NCBI RefSeq assembly: GCF_905475465.1
Contig: NC_062253.1
Coordinates: forward strand, 8,742,001-8,806,000
Source of the DNA: Pieris napi
Lineage: Eukaryota; Arthropoda; Insecta; Lepidoptera; Pieridae
Direction of reading: 5' to 3'
DNA length: 64,000 bases
The notes beneath the pieces were generated by a model. The model made no database searches. It was not told the DNA's origin and saw only the letters and a list, made by a program, of their open reading frames with translations. How positions within the stretch are numbered: position 1 is the stretch's first letter; each line of letters starts with the position of its first letter. The position numbers and the translations under genes are program-made. Shown here piece by piece: positions 13,801 to 28,800 of the stretch.

Positions 13801-16800
13801 ACCTTCAGAACTTTTAAATGCGTTGAATAAATTGTTATTGATATGTTGGTTTATAGTTTGTTAACGACGCGAGAGTACAATGTTACACAACAATTTGTTC
13901 AATGTATTCTATTGGCGTCGTTGTTATAAACACGGACGTAATTTCTATATATTATATAGAAATGTATTACAAGTAAATGAATTAATGATTTAGTACCTAT
14001 ATTTATTAATATAAAATTTAATTACTCTAAGAATCAAGTCCAGTAAAGACTCTACTCAAGCAAGTTTTCTAATCTGTGTAATAAAGATAAGAGTCACATT
14101 GAAGCATAATAAAAAAAAATATGGCCACCTTTTTTGTGTGGTGAAACAGCTTAAGGAAATATGGTTGTATGGTTTTCATATAAACACTAAAAAAGTTTTT
14201 ATGTTTGCTACAGGGCCATGTCATTTCCATGTTCTCTTATTCCAATCCAAAGATTTTTATACTTAAAATTGCGTATTACATCCCCAAGTATATACAATCT
14301 TCGTATTTTAAAGAGATAATTTTTGCAACTTTAGAGCGATTGAAGAAAGTGTTCCTTCCGGAACCTTAGCAATGGTAAGAACTTGACGCGGTATAGCCAA
14401 GATATTAATACACAAAAATAGCGTCAAGAGAGGCACGACATAGTAAGCTTAAGTTTCAGATTTTGATTTTAAAAATATGTTTTTACTATCTTTGACTTTC
14501 TTTTTTTTTTCTTTTTATTTTAGACTTATAATCAAGATGATATTTTTTACATCTAAGAATAGGAATCAAATAATAGATATTTTCTCAACAACAAGCCATT
14601 TACCGTCAAAACTTGTAAAAATTTGAATCCTCTGCATATAATAGGTTAATGTTATATTAATTCCAATGTCAAGTCATTGTTTGATAACAGGTTTCTTATC
14701 TCCAGACTAATCTTACCAACAGATTAAAACTCTTATAGTATTACTGCAAATGCAATTTATTCCATAATTTATAACTTAGATTAATTGTTTATGCTTAGCT
14801 GTTATCAATTGCTTGAAAACAATTAAAATTTTATAACAATCGATGTTCTAGCATATGAATAATATTTGTGTTTTATTAGTAAGAATCGTCTTAATTCTAA
14901 ACACATAGATATTTTGAAGTGTTTACCACATCAACATGATTCGGTGGTTGAAATTACTTAAAATTACATTAAAATAGTATAGTTATTTGAATTATAATTA
15001 CGATTAGTAGGAATATAGCAACCTTATTTATTATTATTTTTTAAGTGTACGTTGCAATATGCGCAATAAAGTGAAATAAAATAAATATACACATACCTAA
15101 TCGTTATCACAAATGTATAAGTATTGACTATATAATATTTTTGTTTGATTAGGGCGTGTCTACTATTAGCAAAGTGCCAATAAAACGCAACATTGACGAT
15201 ATCAATCGACGTCGAAGGTGCAAAGTCTTGGCATTCATCTTTTTATTCACCTCTGCCCAAGAGGGTCACGGCGTATGACATTGTGTCATTGTCGTTTGAC
15301 ATGTGACACACACAACAGATAATCAAATTCAATATAGGGTTCCAGAATTCCTTCTCTTGATGTTTCTTCCTTTCTTATATGCTTACTAGCTGCCCCCGCG
15401 AACTTATTTTCTCCTTAATGTGATTTATTTGCAATTTTTAGTACATACCAACATGGAACATTTTTCTATGCTACCCCAGAGACTGTTCGGTTTTCCGGAA
15501 TGAAAACTTTTTAGGTTTCTAGTGATTTTTTTCTCTATATAAACCTCAGAGTTCAAGTTATAAGTTCTTAACTAACAAATAAAAAATAAGAGTTGATCGT
15601 AGAGGGTAGATTAAAATTAAGTACGCTGTAATTTTGTATGCTGTATCGTAAAAAATAAAAACAAAAAAAAATCTAATAAATAAAAAAAAAATTGGGGTTT
15701 GACACCCCTTATCACTTAGGGGTTTTAAATATAGATAGTAGTCGATTCTCAAACTAACTGAATATGCATAAAAAAATTCGAGGAGTATGGGAACGAACAT
15801 TGTGACACGAGAATTTTACATATATGTATAGAGATTATAACCTTCAAAAAATTCTTAAAAATATTTTCTAGATCATAACTCCATTATATAAGCAACAAAA
15901 AATATCATTTTATTTTAATCTCTTTAATCAAATTCGATTAGAATCATGTTTATAATTTAATTAAGTTATCGTAAATCAATTGTTACGTAATATTATATAC
16001 GTATTTTAAAGCTAAATATTTTTAATTCAATAAATTCGTCTCATTCGTTTGGACTTTGTAATGACGCTATATTTATATTAAACGTTATTACATAAATTCA
16101 CCTAATTCCATAGAGAATGATTGATGTGCAATTTAATCATCTCTATAATGAGCACCTGGATAGTATCCAGAAAGTACGTATGTCATCTAAAACCTCGTAA
16201 TTTTATGACGTAAGAACAGTCATTCGATGCATGTTCACGTATTATTCATCACAATCATTGATATCTTTATGAATGTTCATATTACAAAGGGGGTGTGCTT
16301 CTCCAATTGACCGCAGTCGCTTGCGCCGCCAAGCTAGAGCGCGCCGCACTTCGAGGTCGCCGCGAAGCCGTGTATGCCACGATATTTCGAATCGCTTATT
16401 CACGTGTACCTAAACCTTATCGCCTCTCTATTATCGCATTAAGCTTATTTCGGCCAAATATCGATTTCTCGCCCAGACAAGTAGTGTAAGATTTTTATAA
16501 GCGGCAGTGCGCGTGTCGCTCGTTGTATGACATCAGTTAAACTACCACACTAGAAACAATAGACGCTCAGTGCATATAACGTGGTCGGGTCGAACGCACG
16601 AGGACCCTCATGGATGACGGACGTTGCGCGACTTGCGAAGCCCTTGGGCGGCGAAGTCTGTCCAGCAAACTTCTACAGGTGGCTACAGCGCAGGCGCACA
16701 TGAAAGTGTGTTCACATGCCTCACCAGCCGAGCAACATCAAGGTTCGGATCTGGCCTCACGTGCCCTTGCCGCCAAAAGACGCAAATCGATCGCCGGCTT

Positions 16801-19800
16801 CAAATTAAACTTACCTGAGGCTACTCCGAAAACACCTGTACAGCCTCGACAGAATTCTGGTCGTCGTAATACGTGGTGCTCGTAAGTGTTTAATTCATTT
16901 TTAATTGTGCACATTGAGTTCATTATATCGATTATATTGAAATAAACAATTACTTTATCTACCTTAAAAGGTTATTATTAACTTAGGAGATACCTTGTCA
17001 GTGCTATCTTCGGTGTTATCTTCCTCGATGCTATCGTCTGAAATAGTTGCTCACGTTGTATTCCTTATTCCTTGCTTTCAACGAACATTTCAATCTAATT
17101 TTGCATCTGGTATGATTATATAGCAGGTTATGCTGACTGATATTGTGTATTCACGAGGTTTCTGTTGCTGACACTGTGAATAGTGATCAATAAAAGCCTT
17201 GGCATTATTGACTTGTCATTAATTCTTGACAGTATCTACGTATTGTTTTTACTTAATGCAATTAACAATACTGAACAATACGTTTCAAATAAAATTATTG
17301 CCTTTCAGAAAACGCAATTATTTTCATAATTTCTGAATCAATTTTGTATGGATTTGAAATCGTTACGTGTTTCATATCAATATATCATGGATTTTTTATG
17401 TTTTCTTTCATATCTTTGGTATGATTTTTGCTTTATTCACATTTATAATCAGTGTCTACTGTTGGCATTACCGCCGTTACCAACTATGCAGCGGAAACAT
17501 CCATTTATCCAACTTAGGCCTATTGAAGCAATAAGGATGCAGACGAGATCACTCACTTTACGTTTTGTTTTACCAAACTAAATGGGATATGTACGAGTCT
17601 GTACTTCTTGATTCCCTCTTGGACCTGGTTTTTCCAACTATTCCATTGGAGTACCAGATCTTCTTACGGCAGAAGTAGTTTGACTGTTTAAAATATTTCC
17701 ATTTTCACTATTATGTAAATGAATGTGAATTAGGTGACATTTGAGTGGTGCCAAATTGATGTTGTCATTAGTGTTGAGGGATATATAGAACGATTTGTCT
17801 TTTAATTATCAAATCAGGTTTTGTGTTGTATTGGGCACTTAGTTTACTTAATTGATTTCTATAATATTATCTAATACCAGGCAGCATTATTGGTGATCGA
17901 TTACTATTACTGGATTTGATCTTGATTTTAATTAATTTTGTTATAAAATTGTTGTCTATACCAAGACTTAACGTTGACCTGGGTACAACCCTTTTTTATA
18001 AATATTATCGTAAACTATATTTTTACAGATCGCGTCTTGTTTACGTTTTATTTATTACGTTTTTACCTTATTCTTACTAACAGGTGGTTTAATAGTTACC
18101 TGTTCTGTAATGTGTTTATAATAATTACAGTAAGTAATTATTTTCAAATTATGCGTATGGCAAAAAATACTTTGTTTTTTTGCAAGTCAAAGTGAATCAA
18201 TTGTTTACAGATTACGTCTCCTACCGTGTAAGGTCAAACGCTAGTATAATGCGTCATAATATGCATATAACATGTGCTTACATGATACTTATGTTTAACT
18301 AAACATGTTTTATGTTTAGTAAATATTAAGATTTTGCCGATATTTTGGCTTAACGAGCTCAACTGAAGCAGGGCGTTTTAATGGCGTAATGAAGCGCGAA
18401 TAATGCTCTTCTGATGTTTGCGGAAGTTGAAAAAGACATTTTTCCATGCTTTTGAATGCTAGCTCTTATCTTTACTAATCCCCTTTTTATATCTGATGTT
18501 AAAAAGCAAATTTTGCTAACCCCCTTTTTTATATCCGATGTTGAAAAGCACATTTTGTTAACGCCCTTTTTTATATCTGATGTTGAAAAGCAAATTTTTT
18601 TTAACGCCCTTTTTTATATCTGATGTTGAAAAACAAATTTTGCTAAACCAAATAACTAGCCAATTTTATTACGTGTGTAATAGTATATATAACTGTGTTA
18701 ATACAAAGTGAAGATGTATGAACTTATTTGTATTCAACTAATCCTCTCAAAGCTTAGTCTCAATAAATTGTGCTCGAAATCTGTGTCACTTCAAACATTA
18801 ACAGCTGGTACGACCGTGTCATAGTTATTATGTTTTTGTGCCTATATCGCGATTGAAGTGTTTTGAATTTGTAAAGTTTTAAGCATCGCAAGCATTTACG
18901 TGATACCAGGGAATGGCCTGTATATGGAACTGCCTTGTGTACTGACTCTAAACGGTTGATGAAAACAATGTTTGATGATTTGTTTACTACAGAGCATTAT
19001 AGTATTAGACTAATTCCTTAAGGCCCTGTTTGTATATGCAAAACATGAGTAATTGCTACAGTAATTGTTTACATTGAAAGACAATACAGCTCGTAAGCCG
19101 TAAAGATATAACAAAGCTTGAGTGTAAATACTTTAACCTTTTTAAAATCTTTTTAATGGATGAAGATTATTGGTTTTAATACTTTAAAAAAATACAAGCC
19201 AGTCCAAGACAGTTTACCTCAAAAAAGGTTTTATTATAAAACTAGCTGACCCGGCTAACTTCGTTCCGCCTTAATAATAATATCGTTGTTACTTTAGTTA
19301 AACTTATTTTAGGATTCCATTAAGGTGATAACTTTTTTTGCAAATAGAGAAATGTTTTATTGCTTGCCATTGCAAAAGAAGAATGGCAGTTTTACACATT
19401 AGGCCTCTTCTCTCTATCGCCAATATTGCGATACTGCATGTTAAAGCACTTTCTGCTTTACAACATTTTTTGATGAGGTAACACATGTTTTCGATCAAGA
19501 TCAAAGCCTGGTTATGCATCTCCTCATTTACCTCAAGTTCGGAATTTCTTGAAGTGACACGAATTCGACGTAAAATGATGCGTAGTTTTGTCAACAAATG
19601 TCACCACATGCCGTGTGCATTCGTAAAATTAATTTATTAATTTATTGTTATTCGATAACTTATCCGATATTTTATTACTTATTCTGCTATTCGGAGTGGA
19701 GAAAAATCCATCAAAAAAGACATAACTAACATCGGTCCAGCCGATCTCGAGTTATAAGTGTTGTAACAAACACGACTTTCTTTTATATATATAGATTAAG

Positions 19801-22800
19801 GCAATAAGGAAGCTGTTCTCGACGTCAAGATGAATCAGTTGTAAGCTTACACCAAAACCGCAAACCTTGGTATGGAACATTATGTAATCAAAGAAAATAA
19901 GCTAATGACAGTGGGGTTTTTACTTACGGAGAGTTAAATATTTTTAATGTCTTTTTGCGGTTATGTCTTTACTGGTAAACAACTGGTTAAATGTTACCCT
20001 TATACCTATACTGGTAACATTTAACACTTTTATGGCTTTTGTAGTATTTATATTTTTTTATAATTTCTGGTTAACTATAGATTTAATGTAACATCTCAGT
20101 TACATAAAAGGAGCGTTCAAGTATTACGTCACTCAATTTTTGGAGATTATTGACAAAAAACGCGTGAATAAATGAATTCTAGGCGATGCACTGTCCGCTG
20201 TCGCTATATTTCTTTCTAGTCGCACAAGGGCAGTAGTTTACTATTATCATACTTTTATTAATTGCATATTGTTTATTTATGTAGCAGTAACATATTTGAA
20301 TACTAAAATATGCATTTTAAAATACTATTATTCTACACAATTTAATTGAAATAAAATAATTTGCAAGAAATTTATGACTTTTATAATTTATTATAACTAA
20401 AACAAAGAATAAATTAAGACTCATTTTTATGTCAGTTGAACACATAAATCTCTACTTTAAAAATAGTGATTATAGTCAAATCTTAAATGCTAAAATTATA
20501 TATTTAAATTGATCTATTAATATTGAGTATTCGCAGAACAAAGATTATTATACATATATTCTATAATTATTATTCCTTGTTCATATAAAAATGATTAATT
20601 ACAGTCATTATAATAATCATCTTATGTCTACTGTATGCAATAATCGGCAATTAATATTAGATTTTGCGATGAGGTCACAGTATGAGATCATCGTTATAAT
20701 GTAACCTTTAAAATTATTCCAGCAATAATTTGTTTCCTTCATCTGCTTTTATGCAGTTTAATCTCCATTATAGAATTTTACTAATAAAGATTTGAAAAAG
20801 TGAAGCTAAATCTGTATATTTAAATTCGTATAGTCTAAAGTAAAGAATAGCTGTATTTTTTTACCAGTTTTATTGTTGTGGCTAGGGTTTGTATGGAAAT
20901 CTTTGTTGTAGATAACGGTCTTAGGCTAATGTGATTGTCAAGTGTTTCGTCGTTCAGTTTTTATTCAAGAAGAAAGCCTTTTTTATAAGCGGGTTTATGC
21001 CAACACTCCTTCATAAAAGTATGAATTTAGTAACGGTTAATACTGACGGATTATCTAACCTATGTATTTATATGGCTAATATAGTCAAAAATCATTTATT
21101 CATAATAAGTAACACATTGTACACTTATGAATGTCAAAAAAGAAATATAAATTATATGCTTCTAACTTTACATTTACTGCCAGTTCTCAAATCAAGGGCG
21201 TAGAATGGAAGAGAAGAACTGGCAATAAACTCTCCGCCACTCTTTTTAATCGCCAAGTTTTTTTTACACAACGTTTGTAATTAGCTGCAACCATTACACC
21301 ATGTTTCACATAACATCTTCAGTAATAAATAATTATAAAATAAATTAAAAACAAAGATTTGTCCTCTATCAGCAGGAGGTTTGCTCCTAGCACGCACTTA
21401 CATTCTCGTGGGAACAACACGCAAATACATACTCGTCATAATATAATATATTATGTTAAATGGCAAATTAGCTTATAACCTTGTTTCAAACCCTTACCTT
21501 AAGATATGTAATTTACATTCTTCATCTTTTTTTGTCCTTGTTTCATTTCAATTGGAAAGTAGCACTCTGCCGTTGCCCAACAAGGCGTACCTACCCACAT
21601 AAAACATTTATGATTTTTATGAAGGTACCGTGCGACCTTGAACATTGTTATATACACCAATCGATGCATAAGTATCGCATAACATCGTAATGAATACAAA
21701 ACGCGTATTACGTTAACATCTCATGTACTTGATAAAGCAATACATATTCATGAGTGTTGCTTACAATTTGCAATTACTATTTTACGGGCAATTGTTGTAG
21801 ATTCAGCATTGTCGACTCGACATATTTGAAACAGTTCTTTGTGTGTTGTGTAATTTTATCGTCAGCAAAACGAAGATCGTATTATTGATCGAGTATTTGA
21901 CGGCATATGACGAGAGGCGAATCTTACCAATAACATGGCGGCAACGTACTAGCGTGTCCATGTCTTTTAACATCAGCTGTGCCTCATGCCCGCTTTCCCC
22001 TTTTTTTATAAAAAACTTATCATATGTCAAAATACGTCTTATCTCTGAATCTTATCTTAGTCCAATTTATGTGAAACTAGCTGCCCCGCGAACTTCGTTA
22101 CGCCTTATTTTTTACTTTAGCTTACCTTTTTAGAAGCTACATAGTTACATACCAATATTTGAAACATTTTGCTATGCCACCACATAGAGACTGTTCGTTT
22201 TTTCAGAATAAAAGCCTCAGGAATACTATTTTTTATTTTTTTCTATAATTATAATTATTCTCTCCCTTAAAACCTTCCTCAGAGTTCAAGGAATAAACTA
22301 AAAAAAACACTGGAATTAGTCCAGCCGTCTTCGAGTTTTGCGCTTAGCAACATATTTTGCGATTTATTTTTAATAATAATACACGTATCGCGATTCGCGA
22401 TATTACCCACATATGTACTTCATTTGTATGAATTTTTGTTTATCCAATACCGATCAAAGCGTAACGTTATGGTAACACGAATAATATCCATGAAAAATTA
22501 ACTTATTTAACACTTCTTTGCTTTGTAAAACGTATAGTTAACTAACATAAGAATTAGGAGGGTAACGGGCGACTTTTCCAGATCAACGCTGGTAATGATT
22601 AATAATAAAAAAACAAATTACTTAATTCTAATTAATATTGCAAAATAATAATAATAATTTATTTGCAAGAATATGGTACAAAAATGTTATGGTGGTACAA
22701 TCCAATGTTCGCATATTCTGCCACACATAATGGCATACAAATTTGTCTTAAAAGGAATTTTACATAGAAGTTACATACATTATGAGTCATATCAATATTA

Positions 22801-25800
22801 TTTGTAGCGATAAAATATCACATTATTAAAATATATTATGACGTTATCAAATTAATATTAATTATAATGTTTCAGTCAAATAATAATTTATAGAATAATA
22901 CATTTTTCCAAAAGCAGTACATTATTATTACAGTACAGTCGATTATTAAAAACTCTAGTAGGAAGATCTTTTAATGTTTTTGGTAAATCTTGATTGTCAT
23001 ACAGAAGGTATTGTTCCTTATACGCAGTTCGCGGTTGAAAAGGTAAATTTGTAATGAGAATATAATGCAAATAGTTTGTTTGATCCATTCATTAGTCTAG
23101 TTCATTAACAAAGGCAATATCATGTATCATTGATGAATTATGGCTCAGGTGGCTGCCAGAGCCATGTAATGGCCGCGGAAATAAACGCAAATTATTTATT
23201 ATCTTAACTGCGTCAGATGCAAAAATAGATTAGTTAACTTGATGTAGATATTTTGTTTTGACTACTTTAAACAATTAGTAATCTAAACTTAAGCTAAATT
23301 CGTAAAATCAGTTTAATATTCTGGTCTATTGCCAAATTTCACCCGAATGAAGTGACGGTAATTTAATGCTTTTGTTCTAACTCTTAGAAGCACTATGTAG
23401 TGTTCGATATAGTTGATTCTGGAGTTATGGCTTTCAAAATTAATTAACGATCTAAGTAAATAATAATGGAAGACTTCAAGTCTTTAAACATATTGAATAT
23501 GTATTTTTCTGTAACTGTCTACCAAGTCGGTAGAAAGCCGATACATCATACCTATAATAAGTGCTAGCTAGTCAAGTAATCACTGATCTTTAACACTTTA
23601 TCTAAGTGTGATACTACTATGAAACTATGCGGAAGTAATATGGCTTTTATGACGTCCTCAATGCTTCTCGCTTTTTTCTCTTCATTTAATATTTTGTTTA
23701 CGCTTTTAGCCACTTCTTTCTTAATTTAATTATACATAATGTTTATCTTGAGTAATATTTCACTTATTCAGTTTTTGAGCCTTGAATTATTTAATCAAAC
23801 AAAACCATATCAGATGCTCGTGTTAAATATTCTAAAAGCGTTCTCTTCCATTCCAAAATACCGGTTTGAGCACCTCTATGTTTTATGTGATTTTATAAAA
23901 AGTAAAAAAGTTGGTAACCTTGAACTCTACAATGGTAAAGCCATACAATTTGTCGTAAATGTTTTGCTGGATTCTGTTTTCAAAACGTAAAGACAGCATC
24001 ATATCTCGGAGCACGGTAAGAAACATTGACTGAATGTTTGGAGGCGCCACACCGCGTTGAAGCCCCGTAGTAGGTAAAGCCGTGCGCGCGCCACTTGCTC
24101 CGGCCGGCCCCCTCCCCCGCCCCCGAAGCAGGCCCCGCTCCCAGTTCGCTGCAACGCGTTGGTCCGGTCGCTCGCGTGTCGATGTAACCGTTACTAAAAC
24201 AGCTCTACCTCAACACGCACAAGACAATTTGCAAAAACGGCTCCGCTACAGCCCAAAGGTGGGACACGTTCGTCCCACAAGCTACGGATTCTAGAAGACG
24301 AAACCATGCAGGCTAAACTTATAAATACGAGCTACTCGTCGATCATGAACAAACAGGATCTGCTACGAGAAGTCGTCGTTAAGTACATCGACTACTTCTA
24401 CCCTGTGTGAGTAATTTTTTTCTAAGCAAGCTTGCGACGTGGCGCACTGCGGCTTTTTGTGGCCATCTTATGTCTCTCAAGTTAGCTTTAAGGTCATCTT
24501 ATATTGAAGAGGTAAGTCGGTGAAGGTTCTACTATAGTGTCCGGCTGCAGGGCAACACTGATTGGCTGACGTCAGCACCGCCTATTGAATTTTAAAGTCT
24601 AGTCTGCTCTTATATCGATTAGCTGCAGCGATGCTCAATGTATATGTAATTCAATATGTTACACCTATATTATTGATGACATTATAATGTGTCGCGCAGT
24701 GATTTATTAAAACTGTGTTATTACAAAAAACACGTTTTAATTTCTCGTAATGATGTCATTTATAATTTAGAACAAATATTTTTAAACAATGGACGGCCAC
24801 ATTGCGTGACAGATTTTGACTTCTCCCTCGTGCCCTTTGTTGTAGAAACGCCATTTCGTAATCGGTCCTTTTTTTTTTTTTATTACTTTCGTTGCAATTT
24901 CTTATCGCAGCACGGCGTTATCTACTTCAATAGCTGATGAAGTAGAGACGAATTCCTAATAATCATTGCCAGTCTGTTTCCTCACTTAATTAAGTAATGA
25001 TCGATACGAGTGAGTGTTGTGAAACGATGCAGCGAGATGTAACGGTCGTGAGGAACTTGGGCCGTGTCGACATCGGCTACACTCGACGATTTCCCTTCAT
25101 CGACCTTGGCTCTACACCGCGCAACTGACGGTAACAATGTACTACTGCAATGCACCACGATGCCCCGGTTATATCAATATGTTAACACGTGGATAGTGTG
25201 ATCTATTGTTTATAAAAACATTTACGAAAAACTCACTTATTTGACGCAAATACCCGTTTCTCGTTATAAAAACATCGCCGAAATGCCAATGGACTCGGCT
25301 TAAGGTTAAACTCTCAATAATTTTATAAAGTCGATAAAATTTTAAAAACAAAGTTAAAAACAATTGACGATGTGTTTTGCGCATTATCTTGAAATGTTAG
25401 CAATGAAATTGTGTGAGTCATGTAGGATATTGAATTTTCATGAGTATTTTACGTATTGTTATTCCTGATCTTTGCTTCCCTGGCTTAATTATGCTAAAGT
25501 TACTTTTGTATACATGACTCACGGAAATTTATTTATAACGAAACATATTTTTAATTATTGCGTTAAATAATATTTTAATTTACAAATAGCACACTTTTAA
25601 CTTTAACATATAATTTAGCCTTTATAATATATTCTCATCCATCATTTCTCTTGTTATTCTTATCTCGAAGACATCTTTAGTTATGAAAAATCAACTTAAT
25701 AAATAATTTGAACATAAAGGTAGTGTTTATACAATTCCTACCCATTTTACAATCCTTTGGCTCATGGTATAACATGCTTTACTATGATGAAACGTTTAAC

Positions 25801-28800
25801 GAGCAAATGAGCACATTTAACGAAAATATAAATGCTATTTTTAAACATGTTTTGAAATGATTTTTCAGGTGTACATTCCGTTAACTGAAACTGATGAACC
25901 ATACGCTAGGAGATTATTTGGCAACACCTTTGTTTCTTGCAAATTAACTGAAGTCACGTTTTACTTTAATTTCATAAGATAATGAATCGTGTTGCATAAT
26001 TCTCTTTAATTAATAATTAATTAAACGAAACTAGAAATTGATACTCTTTTTAATTATTGTACGTTTAATTATGGATGACATGTGGGTAGAGACTTTCTAC
26101 CGACCACGTGCCAAGTTAGTGCAACTATCCTATGTGCAAATTTGTCAACGACGTCCTTGCGTAATCAAGAAAGAATCGAAACTTGTTTTGTTGAGGTTCC
26201 TTCAGAGAAAGCAAAGTTTACTTAACAGGAATATGCTTTCTAAAAAAAGTTGTGCATTTTGCAATGGTTATCCAGCTCACCCGTCATATGTAATCGTCAG
26301 TCGGTGGTCGTGAAATTCACGGTGGTCATTCGATACGTCTCTAGACAGTAATGAACTGGTCGAAATTGATACGTGGCCGCGGTTCTCAACGCTTGAATGC
26401 ACGTCAACTTCGACGTCGCTGCTCACCTCGATGACGGCTTGCCGGCACGGATCTGACTGGAGAAAGTCAAGAACGTACTCATATTGTGCTACATTGCTGA
26501 ATTCAATAGAGTATAAGGTCATAAATTCAATACAAAATTGTAAATTAGCTGTGGTTTGATTTTATAGATATTTTGGTTTTCTTACTTAAAATTCGATATT
26601 CGAATACTACTGAGAAGCCCACACTACTGAGAAGCACCATAACCTTTTTAGGTCTGGGCCTCTGATTTATGAATCTGTTTCATCATCATTTGTCAATCTA
26701 ATAGGCAAGTAAGTGATCAGCCTCCTGTGCCTGACTCACGCGTTCGACTTTTTGTGTATAAAAGGCAAGCCGGTTTCCTTACGATGTTTTCCTTCACCGT
26801 TCGAGCGAATGTTAAATGCGCACATAGACACAAAGTCCATTGGTGCACAGCCGAGGTCGAATCTACGTCCTCAGGGATGAGAGTCGCAGGCTGAAGCCAC
26901 TTGGCCAACACTGCTGCTATTTTTCTATAAACAGTCGCAAAATAATCTTAAGTGCAAAAATGTAGAACGATTAAGGTTACACTTATAGATCTGTCGATAA
27001 GTGAAGGTCTAGTAGGTGATTGTAGGTGAACAGGTTACTACAAATAACACAGCTTATATGTATGACTTAAACTATGTTATACCGACTATATAACATATGA
27101 ATTATGTTATACTGCCGACACAAGACAAGCCTATTGTTCCAATGTGTTGTCCAAATATCTTCTAATAACGTAGGTCATTTAAATATTTACCCCAATACAA
27201 TCTATGTTAGTATAAGCATCCGGACTTGCCAATTTTCTCACATTTCTACATTGACTATGTTTTCTACGCAACGGATGTCCTTGTCATCTTCTATATATTT
27301 ATCGCGGATGCTTCACCAGTTAACTAGGAGATATTTATAACTGATTTCTACAATAATATAATCAATATTACAATTTAAATATTTCCTTTAGTATTTAAAT
27401 TCATGTAGGCCGTTAATTGCAGACTTGCAAATTAGCGATACTCGTGATTTGTAGATTAATCATGTCAGAATAAAATTATAGCTACCGTTAGCAATACAAT
27501 AAATCTGATCATGATCGAAGAACAATGTCGGATTTGAAAAAAAACATTTTTATTCTATTTGGATACTACATTGGCTAAATATAACGGCTACATCAAAAAA
27601 AATCCATGTGTTTTAAATTTTTAAATTAATCATTCGGTAAAGTGACGGTTTTGATAGAAACATGTGTAATCTAATGTTATTATTTTTTTTTCAAAACGGT
27701 TTGTTTGCTTGTATGCCAATTTTCATAATAACAGAATATGAATTAAAATAGTTATGACAAAAACTAACATGATAATATTATTTTGAAATGGCTGCCCTGT
27801 AAGGTTTACTGTTTGTCAGATCCGTCACTATTCTACGACTTTGACGATTTATTGTCTTAAAACGTGGTGAAAAAAGATGATACAACTCTGACCTAAAGAC
27901 ACTTTTATTCACAATTTGATGTTTCAATTTCGTCTAGATATCAATAGTTCTATCCGTTGGAACTTTATAGTTAGCAAATTAACCACGGTGCTCTTTTGTT
28001 TTGAGGCGTGCCAATGTGAAAGTGACCGATAAGCGATATGCACGCATTCTTAACGATAAACAATGAATTAAATTCTTGTTTGTTGCGAGTTATTTCATTA
28101 CGATTTAAATTGACGGAACTATAATCGATTACACCGTTATTTGGAATTTCTATGTAATAAACAAAAGAATGTTGCTCTGGCTTTAATCTATGGGAAGTCA
28201 TGAACATTGTAAACATCTTGAGATTTGATTACTATGAAACTATAATTTTGTTTAATAATATTTTGCTTTGTTTTTCTGACTACAAAGTGTGATGATAGTA
28301 ATCATTATAATAATAGTAAATTTTTTTGTTTCAGCGCATCTGGCACAAGCGCCGTGGCGATCGACAATAAGATCGAGCAAGCTATGGTAAGATTTTTTTT
28401 TTACATTTTATTATTTTTTTTTTGCAATTGAAGCAAATATCTATTTAGATATCTCTAACCAATATTCAACAAAGTCAGCATTTTGCATAAAATTACTCGA
28501 TACGGACTTTTGCGTGTATAAAATGTTATACAGGTTACATCCTAACGTGCTTTTGGTAGTAAGTAGTATGAATAGTAAAAGTAAAGTAAGGTGAAAGAGT
28601 TTATATATATACAATATATAGTAAATGATACTCGAAAATTAAAAAAAAAACAGCTTAATCCATTAATTAGTAAAATCTCACCAAGGACTCACCAGTCTGT
28701 TTATTTTAACACTTGGCAAAAAGAGACGAAAACGAACTTATTATTGAGAAATATCAGTATTACTATTTTTTATAAATATGGGCGTTAAAAACATCGATTC

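Larger units (their letters stand above)
16882..24040. other. Intron segment rich in repeats
   Basis: Between candidate first exons C and D. Contents are the 43-bp tandem array, Helitron-like copies (19,242; 22,077), a terminal-repeat fragment (20,110) and a LINE tail (about 21,150-21,440). No coding exon is supported. Confidence 0.5.

Noticed and set aside
25026..25128. Short frame starting MQRDVTVVRNLGRV in a GC-richer patch
   Set aside because: Only 33 codons, no donor, and no recognisable family; it could be a regulatory patch but nothing supports a call.
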